Assembly: GCF_017084525.1 (NCBI RefSeq)
Contig: NZ_CP070950.1
Location: 2,728,001 to 2,792,000, forward strand
Reading direction: 5' to 3'
Source of the DNA: Conexibacter sp. SYSU D00693
GTDB lineage: Bacteria; Actinomycetota; Thermoleophilia; Solirubrobacterales; Solirubrobacteraceae
Length of the DNA: 64,000 nucleotides
Positions within the stretch are counted from its first letter, which is position 1. The number at the start of each line of letters is the position of its first letter. The position numbers and the translations under genes are program-made. The notes beneath the pieces are model-generated. The model saw nothing but the letters and a program-made list of their open reading frames with translations. It had not been told where the DNA came from and made no database searches. Positions 54,601 to 64,000 of this stretch are shown here, in pieces.

Positions 54601-54833
54601 TGGGCGGCGTGCGCGCGCTGCGCTGCACCGGCTCCACCGACAGCCGCAGCACCGGCGAGCACAACGTCGCGCTCGGCCGCGCCCGCGCGCAGGCCGTGTG
54701 CCGCTTCCTCAACCGCGGCACCGGGCGGCGCGCCACCGCGGTCACGCGCGGCGAGGTGCGCCCGGTGGCGACGAACAGCACCGCCGAGGGCATGCAGCGC
54801 AACCGCCGGACCGTCATCCGGCTGACGTACTAG
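51651..54833 (+). CDS. Large secreted surface protein: CshA-type repeats plus C-terminal OmpA-like domain
   Basis: The 1,060-residue protein has a signal peptide (MPRRLPSFATLAAALTALAC, cleaved near ASA). The N-terminal ~430 residues look like DUF11/Ig-type beta domains (ATVTNTGGGPIDLDELTMQL). Residues ~440-510 hold a cadherin-like module (DVDVLANDADVAGGVLTIAS). Three ~100-residue CshA-type repeats follow (for example YALDVTTGQVNFVPAVGFKG, VTFRVTDAYGQARTATYKPT). A Pro/Ala/Lys linker leads to an OmpA-like domain (VRPVLFDTDSARLRAGEVRY, VALGRARAQAVCRFLNRGTG, NRRTVIRL), which binds peptidoglycan in other proteins. Probably a wall-attached adhesin or stalk. Confidence 0.85.
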   Translation: MPRRLPSFATLAAALTALACAAPQAASAASVACSTADLSVTSLQSADFYVDEGEDYVGSYVGYAIKNDGAGTTDDLWVRLENFTGGVVKPASGAATTAPRPLDDLTAGATTPAYAYLKALTPTTTPQGHDVVVYDGRPGAGGVEVCREAKTFNRVVHVIAANPNRVTGVTVTPATVSLGGTFEVKIAGETGEIGAGPDGQGLFRYSPAVDGDWPSSAFRLVDVKHQLPTGSLSPRMDWLSQSGLASLSSTYTTTYTFRVVGPTSGATTVVPVSYIASGGQIKHTGAFPNSIPPIPKVTSSAQVTVASVGQGPYTSGDPVTLTATVTNTGGGPIDLDELTMQLPTGWSPVPGSAERDGTPLPDPFADSAGLHLTGPHTVPANGSSTFEVTATAGAPGTSGQFTAVGTLAGGQVDGTLDPEDDTPASTTLMVLGNGPAPVATADSDLATSGVAKDVDVLANDADVAGGVLTIASGPSHGTASVVAGKVRYTPAANYVGSDQLTYQVLTPNGTATAVLTVTVAAPLPPAPAPANKTSEDTAPAVQQVTITVPAGGSAALIGPGGPTTTVTVANVGRYDLDVAAGTITFTPAPGYAATAPALTYRVTDALNRSGDATYVAKVNPPAPPAVSSKTSTGVGPAVQTQTLTAPAGTTLTLLDQQGSPSTLVTVPGEGTYALDVTTGQVNFVPAVGFKGQAGGVTFRVTDAYGQARTATYKPTVVLPPAPKTEDKTTSAGVDQRQQTKLEVPAGSHVRLLQGDTEVTELTVDGEGTYTLDPDTAVVTFVPAPGFRGAPRGVTFRVVDVYGQSVTATYQPQTVATAEPPATATPPAATPATAKKPARRPKASVALADLTVARGPLDRQVPAVCRVTGARMVRCTVTVTADVAGRRVVVGRGVRTVSAAVVHRKVRVRATLSSLGRALTRQVGGARLQVVAKVATAGAGEVATRRDARVVAHTVALVRPVLFDTDSARLRAGEVRYLRGLRGRLGGVRALRCTGSTDSRSTGEHNVALGRARAQAVCRFLNRGTGRRATAVTRGEVRPVATNSTAEGMQRNRRTVIRLTY

Positions 54834-54851
54834 CCCGCTGGCCCGGGTGGA

Positions 54852-55622
54852 TCAGCCGCGGCGCTCGCGGCTGATCCGCTCGGCCAGCCACGCCACGCGC
54901 TCGGCGTCGCGCCGGCCCGTGACGACGACGACCTCGCGGTCGCCGAGCAGGTCCACGGCGCGCGCCTGGCGCGACCACCCGCGCCGGCGCAGCTCGGCCC
55001 GCAGCAGCCGGGCGGCGTTGCGCGCCGACAGCCGGAAGGCGCCTCCGAGCCGGCCGCGGGCCGACCAGCGCCCGTTGCCCTCGTCGACGAGGTCCATGGC
55101 GCCCATCCACGTCCGCGCGCGCTGCTGGGTGCCGCCGCCACGGCAGACCGCCGCGGCCTGCCACGGCGCGAGGCAGGCGGTCGCCGCGCGCGACCGCACG
55201 CGGAAGCGGTCGAAGCGCTGGGCCAGCGCCCGCGGGCCCACGGCCAGCCGCGGCACGATGCGGCGCGCCAGCGAGCGGCGCAGCGACTCCACCCGGGACA
55301 GCAGCGTGCGGCTGCCGGGGGCGACGCGCACGCCGCGGTCGCGCAGGCCCTCCTCGACCCAGGCGACCGGCGCGATCTCGCCCACCGCCTGCGCGCGCGC
55401 CTCGACGATCGCGTCGGCGACCGCGTCGGGGCCCTGCGTCTGCAGGTCGGCGAGCTGCGGCTGCAGGATCGCCTGGGCCCGGCGCTCGAGCTCGGTGCGC
55501 GACACCGTGGTGTCGCCGACCGTGACCGGCGTGTCCGCCGTGGGCTCGACCGCGACGGCGGGCGCCGCCGTGGCGCCCACCGCGAGGGCGGTGATGCAGG
55601 CCAGACGGACGGCGCCGCGCAC
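54852..55622 (-). CDS. Secreted SurA/PpiC-type N-domain-like protein, incomplete family
   Basis: The 256-residue protein begins with a signal peptide (VRGAVRLACITALAVGATAA, cleaved near AVA). Residues ~30-60 (VTVGDTTVSRTELERRAQAI) resemble the start of SurA/PrsA-type chaperone-isomerases. No parvulin (PPIase) domain follows. The rest is Arg/Ala-rich helices with one Cys pair (ACLAPWQAAAVCRG). A GGAGG site lies 14 nt before GTG 55622, inside the end of purE. It begins only 5 nt after the purE stop, so they are co-transcribed. Confidence 0.65.
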   Translation of the reverse strand: MRGAVRLACITALAVGATAAPAVAVEPTADTPVTVGDTTVSRTELERRAQAILQPQLADLQTQGPDAVADAIVEARAQAVGEIAPVAWVEEGLRDRGVRVAPGSRTLLSRVESLRRSLARRIVPRLAVGPRALAQRFDRFRVRSRAATACLAPWQAAAVCRGGGTQQRARTWMGAMDLVDEGNGRWSARGRLGGAFRLSARNAARLLRAELRRRGWSRQARAVDLLGDREVVVVTGRRDAERVAWLAERISRERRG

Positions 55623-55627
55623 GGGGC

Positions 55628-56104
55628 TCAGCCTCCCGAGCGGATGATGCGCAGGGCGAGGTGCCCCGCGTTCTTGGCGTTGTCCAGGCCCACGCAGGCC
55701 ACCGGCACGCCGGGCGGCATCTGCGCGACCGACAGGATCGCGTCGAGCCCGCCCGCCGCGCTGAGGCGCGAGGAGAGCGGGACGCCGATGACCGGGAGGT
55801 CGGTGTGGGCGGCAGAGACGCCCGGCAGGGCGGCGCTGAGGCCGGCGCCCGCGATGATCACCCGCAGCCCGCGCATCCGCGCGTTCTTGCAGTAGTCGGC
55901 GACGGTCTCGGGGTCGCGGTGGGCGGACATGACGCGGGTCTCCGAGAGGACGCCCGCGTCCTCGAGGACCTTCGCGGCCCCGCTCATGGTGTCCATGTCG
56001 GACTGCGAGCCCATGATGATCCCGACGAGCGGGGCCTCGGTCTCGGCGTTGCCCAGCGCCTCGAGCTCGGGCTCGGTGCTGGCGGTCTGCTGCTGCTCGG
56101 TCAC
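55628..56104 (-). CDS. purE: N5-carboxyaminoimidazole ribonucleotide mutase, class I PurE
   Basis: Converts N5-CAIR to CAIR. The 158-residue protein has the class I motifs VGIIMGSQSDMDTMSGAAKV, TRVMSAHRDPETVADYCKNA, and IAGAGLSAALPGVSAAHTDL. There is an N-terminal extension of ~24 residues rich in Gln/Thr/Glu. The GTG overlaps the purD TGA by 4 nt (GTGA). PurK, which normally feeds it, is not in the window. Confidence 0.95.
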   Translation of the reverse strand: MTEQQQTASTEPELEALGNAETEAPLVGIIMGSQSDMDTMSGAAKVLEDAGVLSETRVMSAHRDPETVADYCKNARMRGLRVIIAGAGLSAALPGVSAAHTDLPVIGVPLSSRLSAAGGLDAILSVAQMPPGVPVACVGLDNAKNAGHLALRIIRSGG

Positions 56105-57363
56105 GTGCTGGTGCGCTCCACGGCCCGCAGCGCGATGTCTCGTCGCAGCTGCCGGCCCTCGAAGGTGATGCGGTCGGCGGCAGCATAGGCAGCCTCCCGC
56201 GCGTGCAACGGGTCCTCCCCGATCGCCGTCACGTTCAACACGCGCCCGCCGTTGGTGACGATGGCGCCGTCGCGCTCCGCGGTGCCCGCGTGGGTGACCT
56301 CGACGCCCTCCCCGACCGCGTCGAGCCCGTCGATGACGTCGCCCTTGGAGGACGACTGCGGGTAGCCCGCCGACGCCAGCACGAGCGTCACGGCGCTCCC
56401 TGGGGCGACGTCGACCTGCGCGCCCTGCAGCCCGCCGGTGCGCGTCGCGCGCAGCAGGAGGTCGAGGAGGTCCGAGCGCAGCAGCGGCAGGACCGCCTGG
56501 GTCTCGGGGTCGCCGAAGCGGACGTTGAACTCGAGGACCTGGACGCCGTCGGCCGTGAGCATCAAGCCCGCGTAGAGCACGCCGTGGAACGGGGTGCCGC
56601 GACGCTTGAGCGCGTCGACGACGGGCTGGTGGACCTGCTCGCACAGCGCGTGCGGGTCGGGCGCGCCCGGCACCGGCGCGTAGGCGCCCATGCCGCCGGT
56701 GTTCGGCCCGGTGTCGCCGTCGCCGATGCGCTTGTAGTCCTGCGCGGGCACGAGCGGGACCGCGCGCTCGCCGTCGCACAGGGCGAACAGCGAGAGCTCC
56801 TCGCCGTCGAGGAACTCCTCGACGAGCACGTCGCCGTCGCCGAAGGCCCGGTCCTCCAGCATCTCGCGCAGCGCCTGCGTCGCGGTCGCCTCGTCGGGGG
56901 CGACGACGACGCCCTTGCCCGCGGCGAGGCCGTCGAACTTCACGACGGTCGGGTAGCGCCCGCCGATCGCGTCGAGCCCGTCGGCCACCGAGTGCACGAC
57001 GCGGTGGGCGGCCGTCGGGACGCCCGCCTCCTCCATCACCGCCTTGGCGAACGCCTTGGAGCCCTCGAGCTGCGCGACGTTGAGCCGCGGCCCGAAGGCG
57101 GCGAGCCCGTGCAGGCGCAGCGCGTCGACCAGGCCGAGGACGAGCGGCGCCTCGGGCCCGACGACGACGAGGTCGACGGTCTCCGCGAGGGCGGCCTTGA
57201 CGAGGCCGTCGACGTCGTCGGCGGGGACGTCGAGGCAGCGGGCGTCCTGCGCGATCCCGGGGTTGCCGGGCGCGCAGAGGACCTCCGGGGCCTGCGGCGA
57301 GCGGTTGAGGGCGCGGACGATCGCGTGCTCGCGGCCGCCCGCCCCCACGACCAGCACCTTCAT
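56101..57363 (-). CDS. purD: Phosphoribosylamine-glycine ligase
   Basis: Makes GAR from phosphoribosylamine, glycine and ATP, the second step of purine synthesis. The 420-residue ATP-grasp protein has MKVLVVGAGGREHAIVRALN, TVVKFDGLAAGKGVVVAPD, and the signature LEFNVRFGDPETQAVLPLL. Length normal. It heads the purD-purE pair with a 4-nt overlap. Confidence 0.96.
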   Translation of the reverse strand: MKVLVVGAGGREHAIVRALNRSPQAPEVLCAPGNPGIAQDARCLDVPADDVDGLVKAALAETVDLVVVGPEAPLVLGLVDALRLHGLAAFGPRLNVAQLEGSKAFAKAVMEEAGVPTAAHRVVHSVADGLDAIGGRYPTVVKFDGLAAGKGVVVAPDEATATQALREMLEDRAFGDGDVLVEEFLDGEELSLFALCDGERAVPLVPAQDYKRIGDGDTGPNTGGMGAYAPVPGAPDPHALCEQVHQPVVDALKRRGTPFHGVLYAGLMLTADGVQVLEFNVRFGDPETQAVLPLLRSDLLDLLLRATRTGGLQGAQVDVAPGSAVTLVLASAGYPQSSSKGDVIDGLDAVGEGVEVTHAGTAERDGAIVTNGGRVLNVTAIGEDPLHAREAAYAAADRITFEGRQLRRDIALRAVERTST

Positions 57364-57444
57364 GCGCTGCGGGGAGACCGCGTCGCGTCCGTCCTCACGC
57401 CGACGCTCAAGAGGTGCCGGAGACCGCGTCGGCGTTCGTCCACG

Positions 57445-57726
57445 TCACAGCGACGCGATGAAGTCGTCGATCGGGATCGCCGACAGCGTCTCGTAGCGCC
57501 CCGTCCCGCGGCTGCCCAGCTCCAGCGAGACGCGGGCCATGACGCCCTCGTCGGGGGCCTCGACGATGTTCACGAAGTCGTAGCGGCCCAGCACCGACCA
57601 CTGCGCCTTGACGGTCGCCCCGAGCTGCTCGATCTCCTGGTTGACCTCACGGATGCGCGCAGGGTTGTTCTTCACGGTCTGCACGCCCTCGGGCGTCAGC
57701 GTCGTGAGCATGATGTACGTGGGCAT
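57445..57726 (-). CDS. GYD-domain protein
   Basis: A 93-residue protein of the GYD family: PTYIMLTTLTPEGVQTVKNN, GATVKAQWSVLGRYDFVNIV, EAPDEGVMARVSLELGSRG. The GYD-type motif is the RYDFVNIVEAPD segment. The fold is a ferredoxin-like dimer; the role is unknown. It is on the same strand as purD with an 81-nt gap, and may belong to the same transcript as purD-purE. Confidence 0.85.
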   Translation of the reverse strand: MPTYIMLTTLTPEGVQTVKNNPARIREVNQEIEQLGATVKAQWSVLGRYDFVNIVEAPDEGVMARVSLELGSRGTGRYETLSAIPIDDFIASL

Positions 57727-57747
57727 GGCGCCGTTCTACCCGATCGG

Positions 57748-60294
<2,547 letters not shown>

Positions 60295-60303
60295 GGGCAG
60301 AAA

Positions 60304-60324
60304 TCTCAGTGGGACTGACTCAAG
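60304..60324. promoter_or_regulatory. HAIR-like HspR operator before clpB
   Basis: Consensus HAIR is CTTGAGT-N7-ACTCAAG. Here TCTCAGT-N7-ACTCAAG on the plus strand has one perfect arm (60318-60324) and 4 of 7 matches in the other, with the correct spacing. It lies 10 nt before the clpB start codon on the minus strand, so HspR would block initiation. Confidence 0.7.
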
Positions 60325-60378
60325 TCTAGCGCGGAGGCGGGGCGCGTCAAGGCGCCTGGCGGGGGGTAGTGGCCGACC

Positions 60379-60681
60379 ATGGCCGAGAAGCCCGAGGACT
60401 TCGCCCGCAACGACCCGGTGTACGGGTCGCAGACCGAGACCGAGGTCGGCGGCGAGAACGCCCCGCCGCCCGACGAGCCCACGCACCAGGGTGGCCCGGC
60501 CGACGAGGGCAAGGACGAGCCGCTGGGCCCGTTCACGCCCGACGACGAGCGGCCCGCCGGCGACACGCCGGAGGCCCACGACGAGATCTCCCCGCACGAC
60601 CTGCCGCCCGACCACCCCGGGCGCCTCGAGGCCGAGCGCCTCGCCGGTGGTGTGGACGGGACGACGAAGGGGAACGTGTGA
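60379..60681 (+). CDS. Small disordered acidic protein, first of a tandem pair
   Basis: The 100-residue protein begins [20 protein letters not shown] and contains [15 protein letters not shown], a GG-x-x-DEG box, and [12 protein letters not shown] near the C-terminus. It has no hydrophobic core and is rich in Asp, Glu, Pro and Gly, so it is probably intrinsically disordered. The next gene is a clear paralog in the same order. It diverges from clpB across the HAIR site. No family recognised. Confidence 0.75.
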   Translation: MAEKPEDFARNDPVYGSQTETEVGGENAPPPDEPTHQGGPADEGKDEPLGPFTPDDERPAGDTPEAHDEISPHDLPPDHPGRLEAERLAGGVDGTTKGNV

Positions 60682-60688
60682 GGCCCAC

Positions 60689-60994
60689 ATGACGGAGCAC
60701 CAGCAGGAGGACATGGAGCGCGAGGACCCGGTCTACGGGTCGGGCTCCCAGACCGAGGTGGGCGGCGAGAACGCCCCGCCGCCCGACGAGCCCACGCACG
60801 AGGGCGGCCCGTCCGACGAGGGTCGCAAGGAGCCGCTGGGTCCGGTGACGCCCGACGAGGAGCGCCCGCTCGGCGACACGCGCGAGGCGCACGACGAGAT
60901 CTCCCCGCACGACCTCCCCAAGGGCCACCCGGGCCGTGCCGAGGCCGAGCGCGAGGCCGGCGGGCCCGACGGCACGACGCGCGGCAACCAGTAG
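60689..60994 (+). CDS. Small disordered acidic protein, second of a tandem pair
   Basis: The 101-residue paralog begins [20 protein letters not shown] and shares [34 protein letters not shown] and [20 protein letters not shown] with the protein encoded at 60379. Only 7 nt separate the two genes. The conserved charged blocks argue for a real, selected product. Function unknown; expression with heat-shock genes is possible from position only. Confidence 0.75.
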   Translation: MTEHQQEDMEREDPVYGSGSQTEVGGENAPPPDEPTHEGGPSDEGRKEPLGPVTPDEERPLGDTREAHDEISPHDLPKGHPGRAEAEREAGGPDGTTRGNQ

Positions 60995-61019
60995 CGACAG
61001 ACGGCGGTAGGGTCGCGGC

Positions 61020-63005
61020 GTGGCAGGCGCCTCCCGCGGCACCACCGCCCCGGCACGAGCGCTGGGCTTCCTCTTCTCCGGAGGCTCGGCGCTCGGCCTC
61101 CTCACCCTGGCGCTCGACCGCCACGACGAGACGCCGGTCGCCGGCTCGGCGGCCCTCGCCGTCGCGGCGTTCCTCAGCGGCCTCGTCATGCTGCTGCGGC
61201 CGCGGCTGGCCGCGACGCGGCTGCGCGTCGACGCGCTGTGCGCCGCCGGGACGCTCTTCATCGCCCTGGCCTGCGTCATCGCCGGCCCGTCGCCCTACGC
61301 GGTGATGTTCGTGTGGACCGGCGTGTTCGCCGCGGCGTACCTGCCGCGGACGGCGTGGCTGCACATCGGCCTCATCGCGGTCCTGCTGCCGGCCGTCCAC
61401 GTCGCCGCCGACCACCAGGCCGAGCACGGGGTGGCCCGGTCGCTGATCGTCCTCGGCGTCATCGTCATGGCCTCGCTCGTCGTGGGCCGGCTGCTGGACC
61501 GCCTCGAGGAGCAGGGCCGCGCCGTCGGGCTGCGCGCCACGACGCTGGCCCGCAGCGAGGACCGGCTGCGGGCGATGCTCGAGTCCTCCCAGGACGGCTT
61601 CGTCGCGGTCGACGACAGCACGACCATCATCGACTGCAACGCGACGCTCGCCCGGATGCTGGGTGCGGAGCAGCGCGAGGAGCTGCTCGGCCAGCCCTGG
61701 GTGCGCTTCCTCGCCGAGGAGGAGCGCGCGACCGTGGAGGAGCGCCGCCAGCGGGCGCTGGTGGCCGGCGCCGAGCCCGAGCCCTACCAGCTGCACCTGC
61801 GCCGCGTCGACGGCAGCACGGTGCGCACGCTGCTGCACGCCAGCGTCCTCGACGTCGGCGGGGAGCGGCTCGTCGCGGCGTTCGTGCGCGACCTCACGCT
61901 CGTGGACGTCGTCGCGCGCGAGCACCGCATCGCCGAGACGCTCCAGCGCTCGCTGCTGCCCCAGCGCCTGCCCGACCTGCCCGGCGTCCACCTCGCGGCG
62001 CGCTACGTGCCGGCCGCCGCCGAGGCCGACGTCGGCGGCGACTGGTTCGACGCGCTGGAGCTGCCCGGCGGCCGGCTCGCGCTGGCGATGGGCGACGTGG
62101 CGGGCAAGGGCCTGGCCGCCGCGGCGTCGGTCGGGCGGCTGCGCAGCGCGCTGCGCGCCTACGTCCTCGAGCACGAGGACCCCGCCATCGCGCTGGACCG
62201 CCTCGAGCGTGCCGTCGAGCTGGAGGGCGAGGCGCTCGAGCTCACCACGGTCGCGCTGGCCGTCGTCGACGTGGAGCGCCGCGACGTGCGCTGGGCCAGC
62301 GCCGGGCACCCGCCCCCGCTGCTGCTCGAGGGCGGCGAGGGGCGCTTCCTCGAGGGCGGCACCGGCGCACCGATCGGCGCCGGGACGTCGCGGCGGCGGC
62401 GATCGGCCTCCGCGCCGCTGGGGCCCGACGCGACGCTCGTCCTCTACACCGACGGCCTGGTCGAGCGCCGCCAGGCGCCGATCCAGGAGGGGCTCGAGCG
62501 CCTGCGCGACACCGCCCGCCGGCTGGCCGGCGAGGGTCCCGAGGCGGTGCTCGACGGCGCGCTGCAGGCCGCGGAGGTCATGCGGGGCGGCGCCGACGAC
62601 GTCGCGCTGCTCGCCGCCCGCGTCCAGCCGCTGGGCGACCGCCTCGAGCTCGCGCTGCCCACCCGACCCGACGAGCTCGCGCGGATGCGCGCCGCGCTGC
62701 GCCGGTGGCTGGCCGAGCAGGAGCGCACCGACGCCGACCTGCTGCTGGCCGTCGCCGAGGCGGCGACGAACGCCGTCGAGCACAGCCGCGGCGACGAGGC
62801 CGCCGAGTTCCAGGTCACGGCGTGGCGCGAGGACCTCGAGCTCGTCGTGGAGGTCCGCTCGCCCGGCCGGTGGCGCGAGCGCGAGGAGGGCCGCGTCGAC
62901 CGCGGCCGCGGTCTGGCGATGATGGAGCGCCTGGTCGACGAGCTCGACGTGCGCCGTGAGCCGGAGGCGACGACGGTCCGGCTCGTGCGACGGATCGCCG
63001 GCTAG
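61020..63005 (+). CDS. Membrane-anchored PAS / SpoIIE phosphatase / RsbW-kinase fusion
   Basis: A 661-residue multidomain regulator. The N-terminal ~165 residues hold about six membrane helices. A PAS domain follows (~180-290, EDRLRAMLESSQDGFVAVDD). Then comes a SpoIIE/PP2C phosphatase (TLQRSLLPQRLPDLPG, DVGGDWFDALELPGGRLALA, MGDVAGKG, DDVALL). The C-terminus is an RsbW-type HATPase (LLAVAEAATNAVEHSRGDEA). Opposite activities in one chain suggest direct control of an anti-anti-sigma factor in a sigmaB-like pathway. GTG start. The stop overlaps hspR by 4 nt, convergently. Confidence 0.88.
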   Translation: MAGASRGTTAPARALGFLFSGGSALGLLTLALDRHDETPVAGSAALAVAAFLSGLVMLLRPRLAATRLRVDALCAAGTLFIALACVIAGPSPYAVMFVWTGVFAAAYLPRTAWLHIGLIAVLLPAVHVAADHQAEHGVARSLIVLGVIVMASLVVGRLLDRLEEQGRAVGLRATTLARSEDRLRAMLESSQDGFVAVDDSTTIIDCNATLARMLGAEQREELLGQPWVRFLAEEERATVEERRQRALVAGAEPEPYQLHLRRVDGSTVRTLLHASVLDVGGERLVAAFVRDLTLVDVVAREHRIAETLQRSLLPQRLPDLPGVHLAARYVPAAAEADVGGDWFDALELPGGRLALAMGDVAGKGLAAAASVGRLRSALRAYVLEHEDPAIALDRLERAVELEGEALELTTVALAVVDVERRDVRWASAGHPPPLLLEGGEGRFLEGGTGAPIGAGTSRRRRSASAPLGPDATLVLYTDGLVERRQAPIQEGLERLRDTARRLAGEGPEAVLDGALQAAEVMRGGADDVALLAARVQPLGDRLELALPTRPDELARMRAALRRWLAEQERTDADLLLAVAEAATNAVEHSRGDEAAEFQVTAWREDLELVVEVRSPGRWREREEGRVDRGRGLAMMERLVDELDVRREPEATTVRLVRRIAG

Positions 63006-63478
63006 GCCGAGCGGTCGCGGTCGTCGTCGCGCTCGACCTTGATGGTCGTGCGCAGCGGCTTGACGTCGCGCGCGCGGACGACCTCGGCACCGGGCTGCTC
63101 GTAGCGGACGATGTCGGCCTTGACCTCGTCGCGGCGGACCTCGAGGCCGGCGATCTCCTCCTGCAGCTGCGCGGCGCGGCGCTCGAGCTGCTCGACGCGG
63201 CGCTGGGCGCGCTCGAGCTGGGACTCGAGCTCGAGGACGCGCTCGACGCCCGCGAGGTTGAGCCCCCACTCGGTGGTCATCTGCTGGATGCGCCGCAGCC
63301 GCTCGACGTCGCGCTGGGAGTACAGGCGCGTGCCCTTGGGCGAGCGCTTGGGCTCGATGAGCCCGCGCGCCTCGTACATGCGCAGCGTCTGCGGGTGCAT
63401 CTCGGCGAGCTCGGCCGCCACGGAGATCATGAAGACCCCCTGGTCGGCGCTGATGGTGACTCGGGTGCGGCGCTTCAC
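63002..63478 (-). CDS. hspR: HspR, MerR-family heat-shock repressor
   Basis: A 158-residue MerR-type protein. The N-terminal winged helix contains VFMISVAAELAEMHPQTLRM, YEARGLIEPKRSPKGTRLYS and QRDVERLRRIQQMTTEWGLN. Then a coiled coil with many Arg/Glu heptads (LERAQRRVEQLERRAAQLQE) and a basic-acidic tail. Its position at the 3' end of the dnaJ gene, GTGA-coupled, is the classic dnaK-grpE-dnaJ-hspR order. It represses heat-shock genes at HAIR sites and needs DnaK as co-repressor. Confidence 0.93.
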   Translation of the reverse strand: MKRRTRVTISADQGVFMISVAAELAEMHPQTLRMYEARGLIEPKRSPKGTRLYSQRDVERLRRIQQMTTEWGLNLAGVERVLELESQLERAQRRVEQLERRAAQLQEEIAGLEVRRDEVKADIVRYEQPGAEVVRARDVKPLRTTIKVERDDDRDRSA

Positions 63479-64000
63479 GTGAACAGACCCTCCCGCGGGT
63501 TGCCGGTGAGCGTCTGCGAGAGCTTGTCCACCGCCTCGGACTGCTCGTCGGACAGCGAGCCGGGGACGTCGATGACGAAGCGGTAGTGGATGTCGCCGCG
63601 GCCGGCCCGCGGGCCGCCGCCGAGCTTGGGCGGGCCCTCGCCGCGCAGGCGCTGGACGGTGCCGTGGCGGGTGCCGGGCGGGACGCGCAGCTTCTTGCGG
63701 CCGTTGAGCGTCGGGACCTCGACGTCCGCGCCGCGGATGGCCTCGGGGATCGTGAGCGGCACCTCGACCTCGAGGTGGTCGCCCTTGCGCTCGAAGACCG
63801 GCGACTCGGCCACGCGCGTGACGACGAAGAGGTCGCCCGGCGGCCCGCCGTTGCGGCCCGGCTCGCCCTTGCCGGCCAGGCGCACGCGGCTGCCGTCCTT
63901 CACGCCGGCGGGGATGTTGACCCGGTAGCGCTTGGTCTTGCGCACGTGGCCCGAGCCCGCGCAGGTCGGGCAGGGGTCCTCGATGATCGTGCCCGAGCCC
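63475..64000 (-). CDS. dnaJ: Chaperone DnaJ (5' part outside window)
   Basis: The co-chaperone of DnaK. The 175 or so C-terminal residues are present: the last zinc-finger cysteines (CPTCAGSGHV), the strands of C-terminal domain I (YRVNIPAGVKDGSRVRLAGKG), GGPPGDLFVVTRV, VPTLNGRKKLRVPPGTRHGT and domain II with DEQSEAVDKLSQTL. The J domain and Gly-rich region lie to the right of the window. The TGA overlaps the hspR GTG by 4 nt. Confidence 0.93.
   Translation of the reverse strand, partial: GSGTIIEDPCPTCAGSGHVRKTKRYRVNIPAGVKDGSRVRLAGKGEPGRNGGPPGDLFVVTRVAESPVFERKGDHLEVEVPLTIPEAIRGADVEVPTLNGRKKLRVPPGTRHGTVQRLRGEGPPKLGGGPRAGRGDIHYRFVIDVPGSLSDEQSEAVDKLSQTLTGNPREGLFT

Overview
The window is very GC-rich, densely coding DNA with many GTG/TTG starts and many 4-nt stop/start overlaps (ATGA, GTGA). 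Gene content points to a soil-type actinobacterium: HspR with a HAIR-like operator, GlnB-Amt, SpoIIE/RsbW-type regulators, MmpL and a small-PurL/PurQ/PurS purine system. The style fits Thermoleophilia/Solirubrobacterales, but that placement is inference from gene content and not a phylogeny. Nearly all long ORFs on the opposite strand of real genes are GC-rich shadows and are left out. There is no prophage, CRISPR array or transposase gene.

Layout. 1-3.6 kb: the start of a very long secreted protein made of ~160-residue repeats (runs off the left edge). 3.9-6.3 kb: inositol-3-phosphate synthase, a divergent LysR regulator and tRNA-Asp. 6.4-19.2 kb: cytochrome P450, secreted YCF48/BNR protein, two glycosyltransferases, CAP-domain protein, aldo/keto reductase, lipoprotein, RsbW-like kinase, amt-glnB, tRNA-Val and a frameshifted secreted esterase. 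19.2-25.9 kb: a coupled methyltransferase / molybdopterin oxidoreductase / membrane protein set, an ECF sigma with a small zinc-finger anti-sigma candidate, a TetR-controlled crotonase of 6-oxocamphor-hydrolase type, and an atypical SDR. 25.9-26.3 kb: tRNA-Glu(UUC), then a tRNA-Lys(UUU) split by a 265-nt group I intron. 26.5-57.4 kb: a loose purine supercluster on the minus strand (purD-purE, purB, purC-S-Q-L-F, purN, purH), interleaved with recQ, a helicase, an MmpL/TetR pair, a GMC oxidoreductase flanked by two related secreted proteins, and a CshA/OmpA-type surface protein. 57.4-64 kb: clpB, two tandem disordered acidic proteins, a SpoIIE-type phosphatase, and the hspR-dnaJ end of a heat-shock operon that runs off the right edge.

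How genes work together. The pur genes cover most IMP synthesis steps (PurF, D, N, L/Q/S, C, E, B, H); purM and purK are not in the window. HspR probably represses clpB and its own operon through HAIR sites. GlnB and Amt form the usual ammonium-sensing pair, but the PII here lacks the modified T-loop tyrosine. Two TetR genes sit beside operator-like sequences that probably control the crotonase and the MmpL exporter.

The most unusual item is the group I intron in the anticodon loop of tRNA-Lys(UUU), for which core helices P3, P4, P6, P7 and P8 can be drawn from the sequence. Other points of interest are two families of short extragenic palindromes that share one design, the >1,200-residue repeat protein, and several enzymes with missing catalytic residues.
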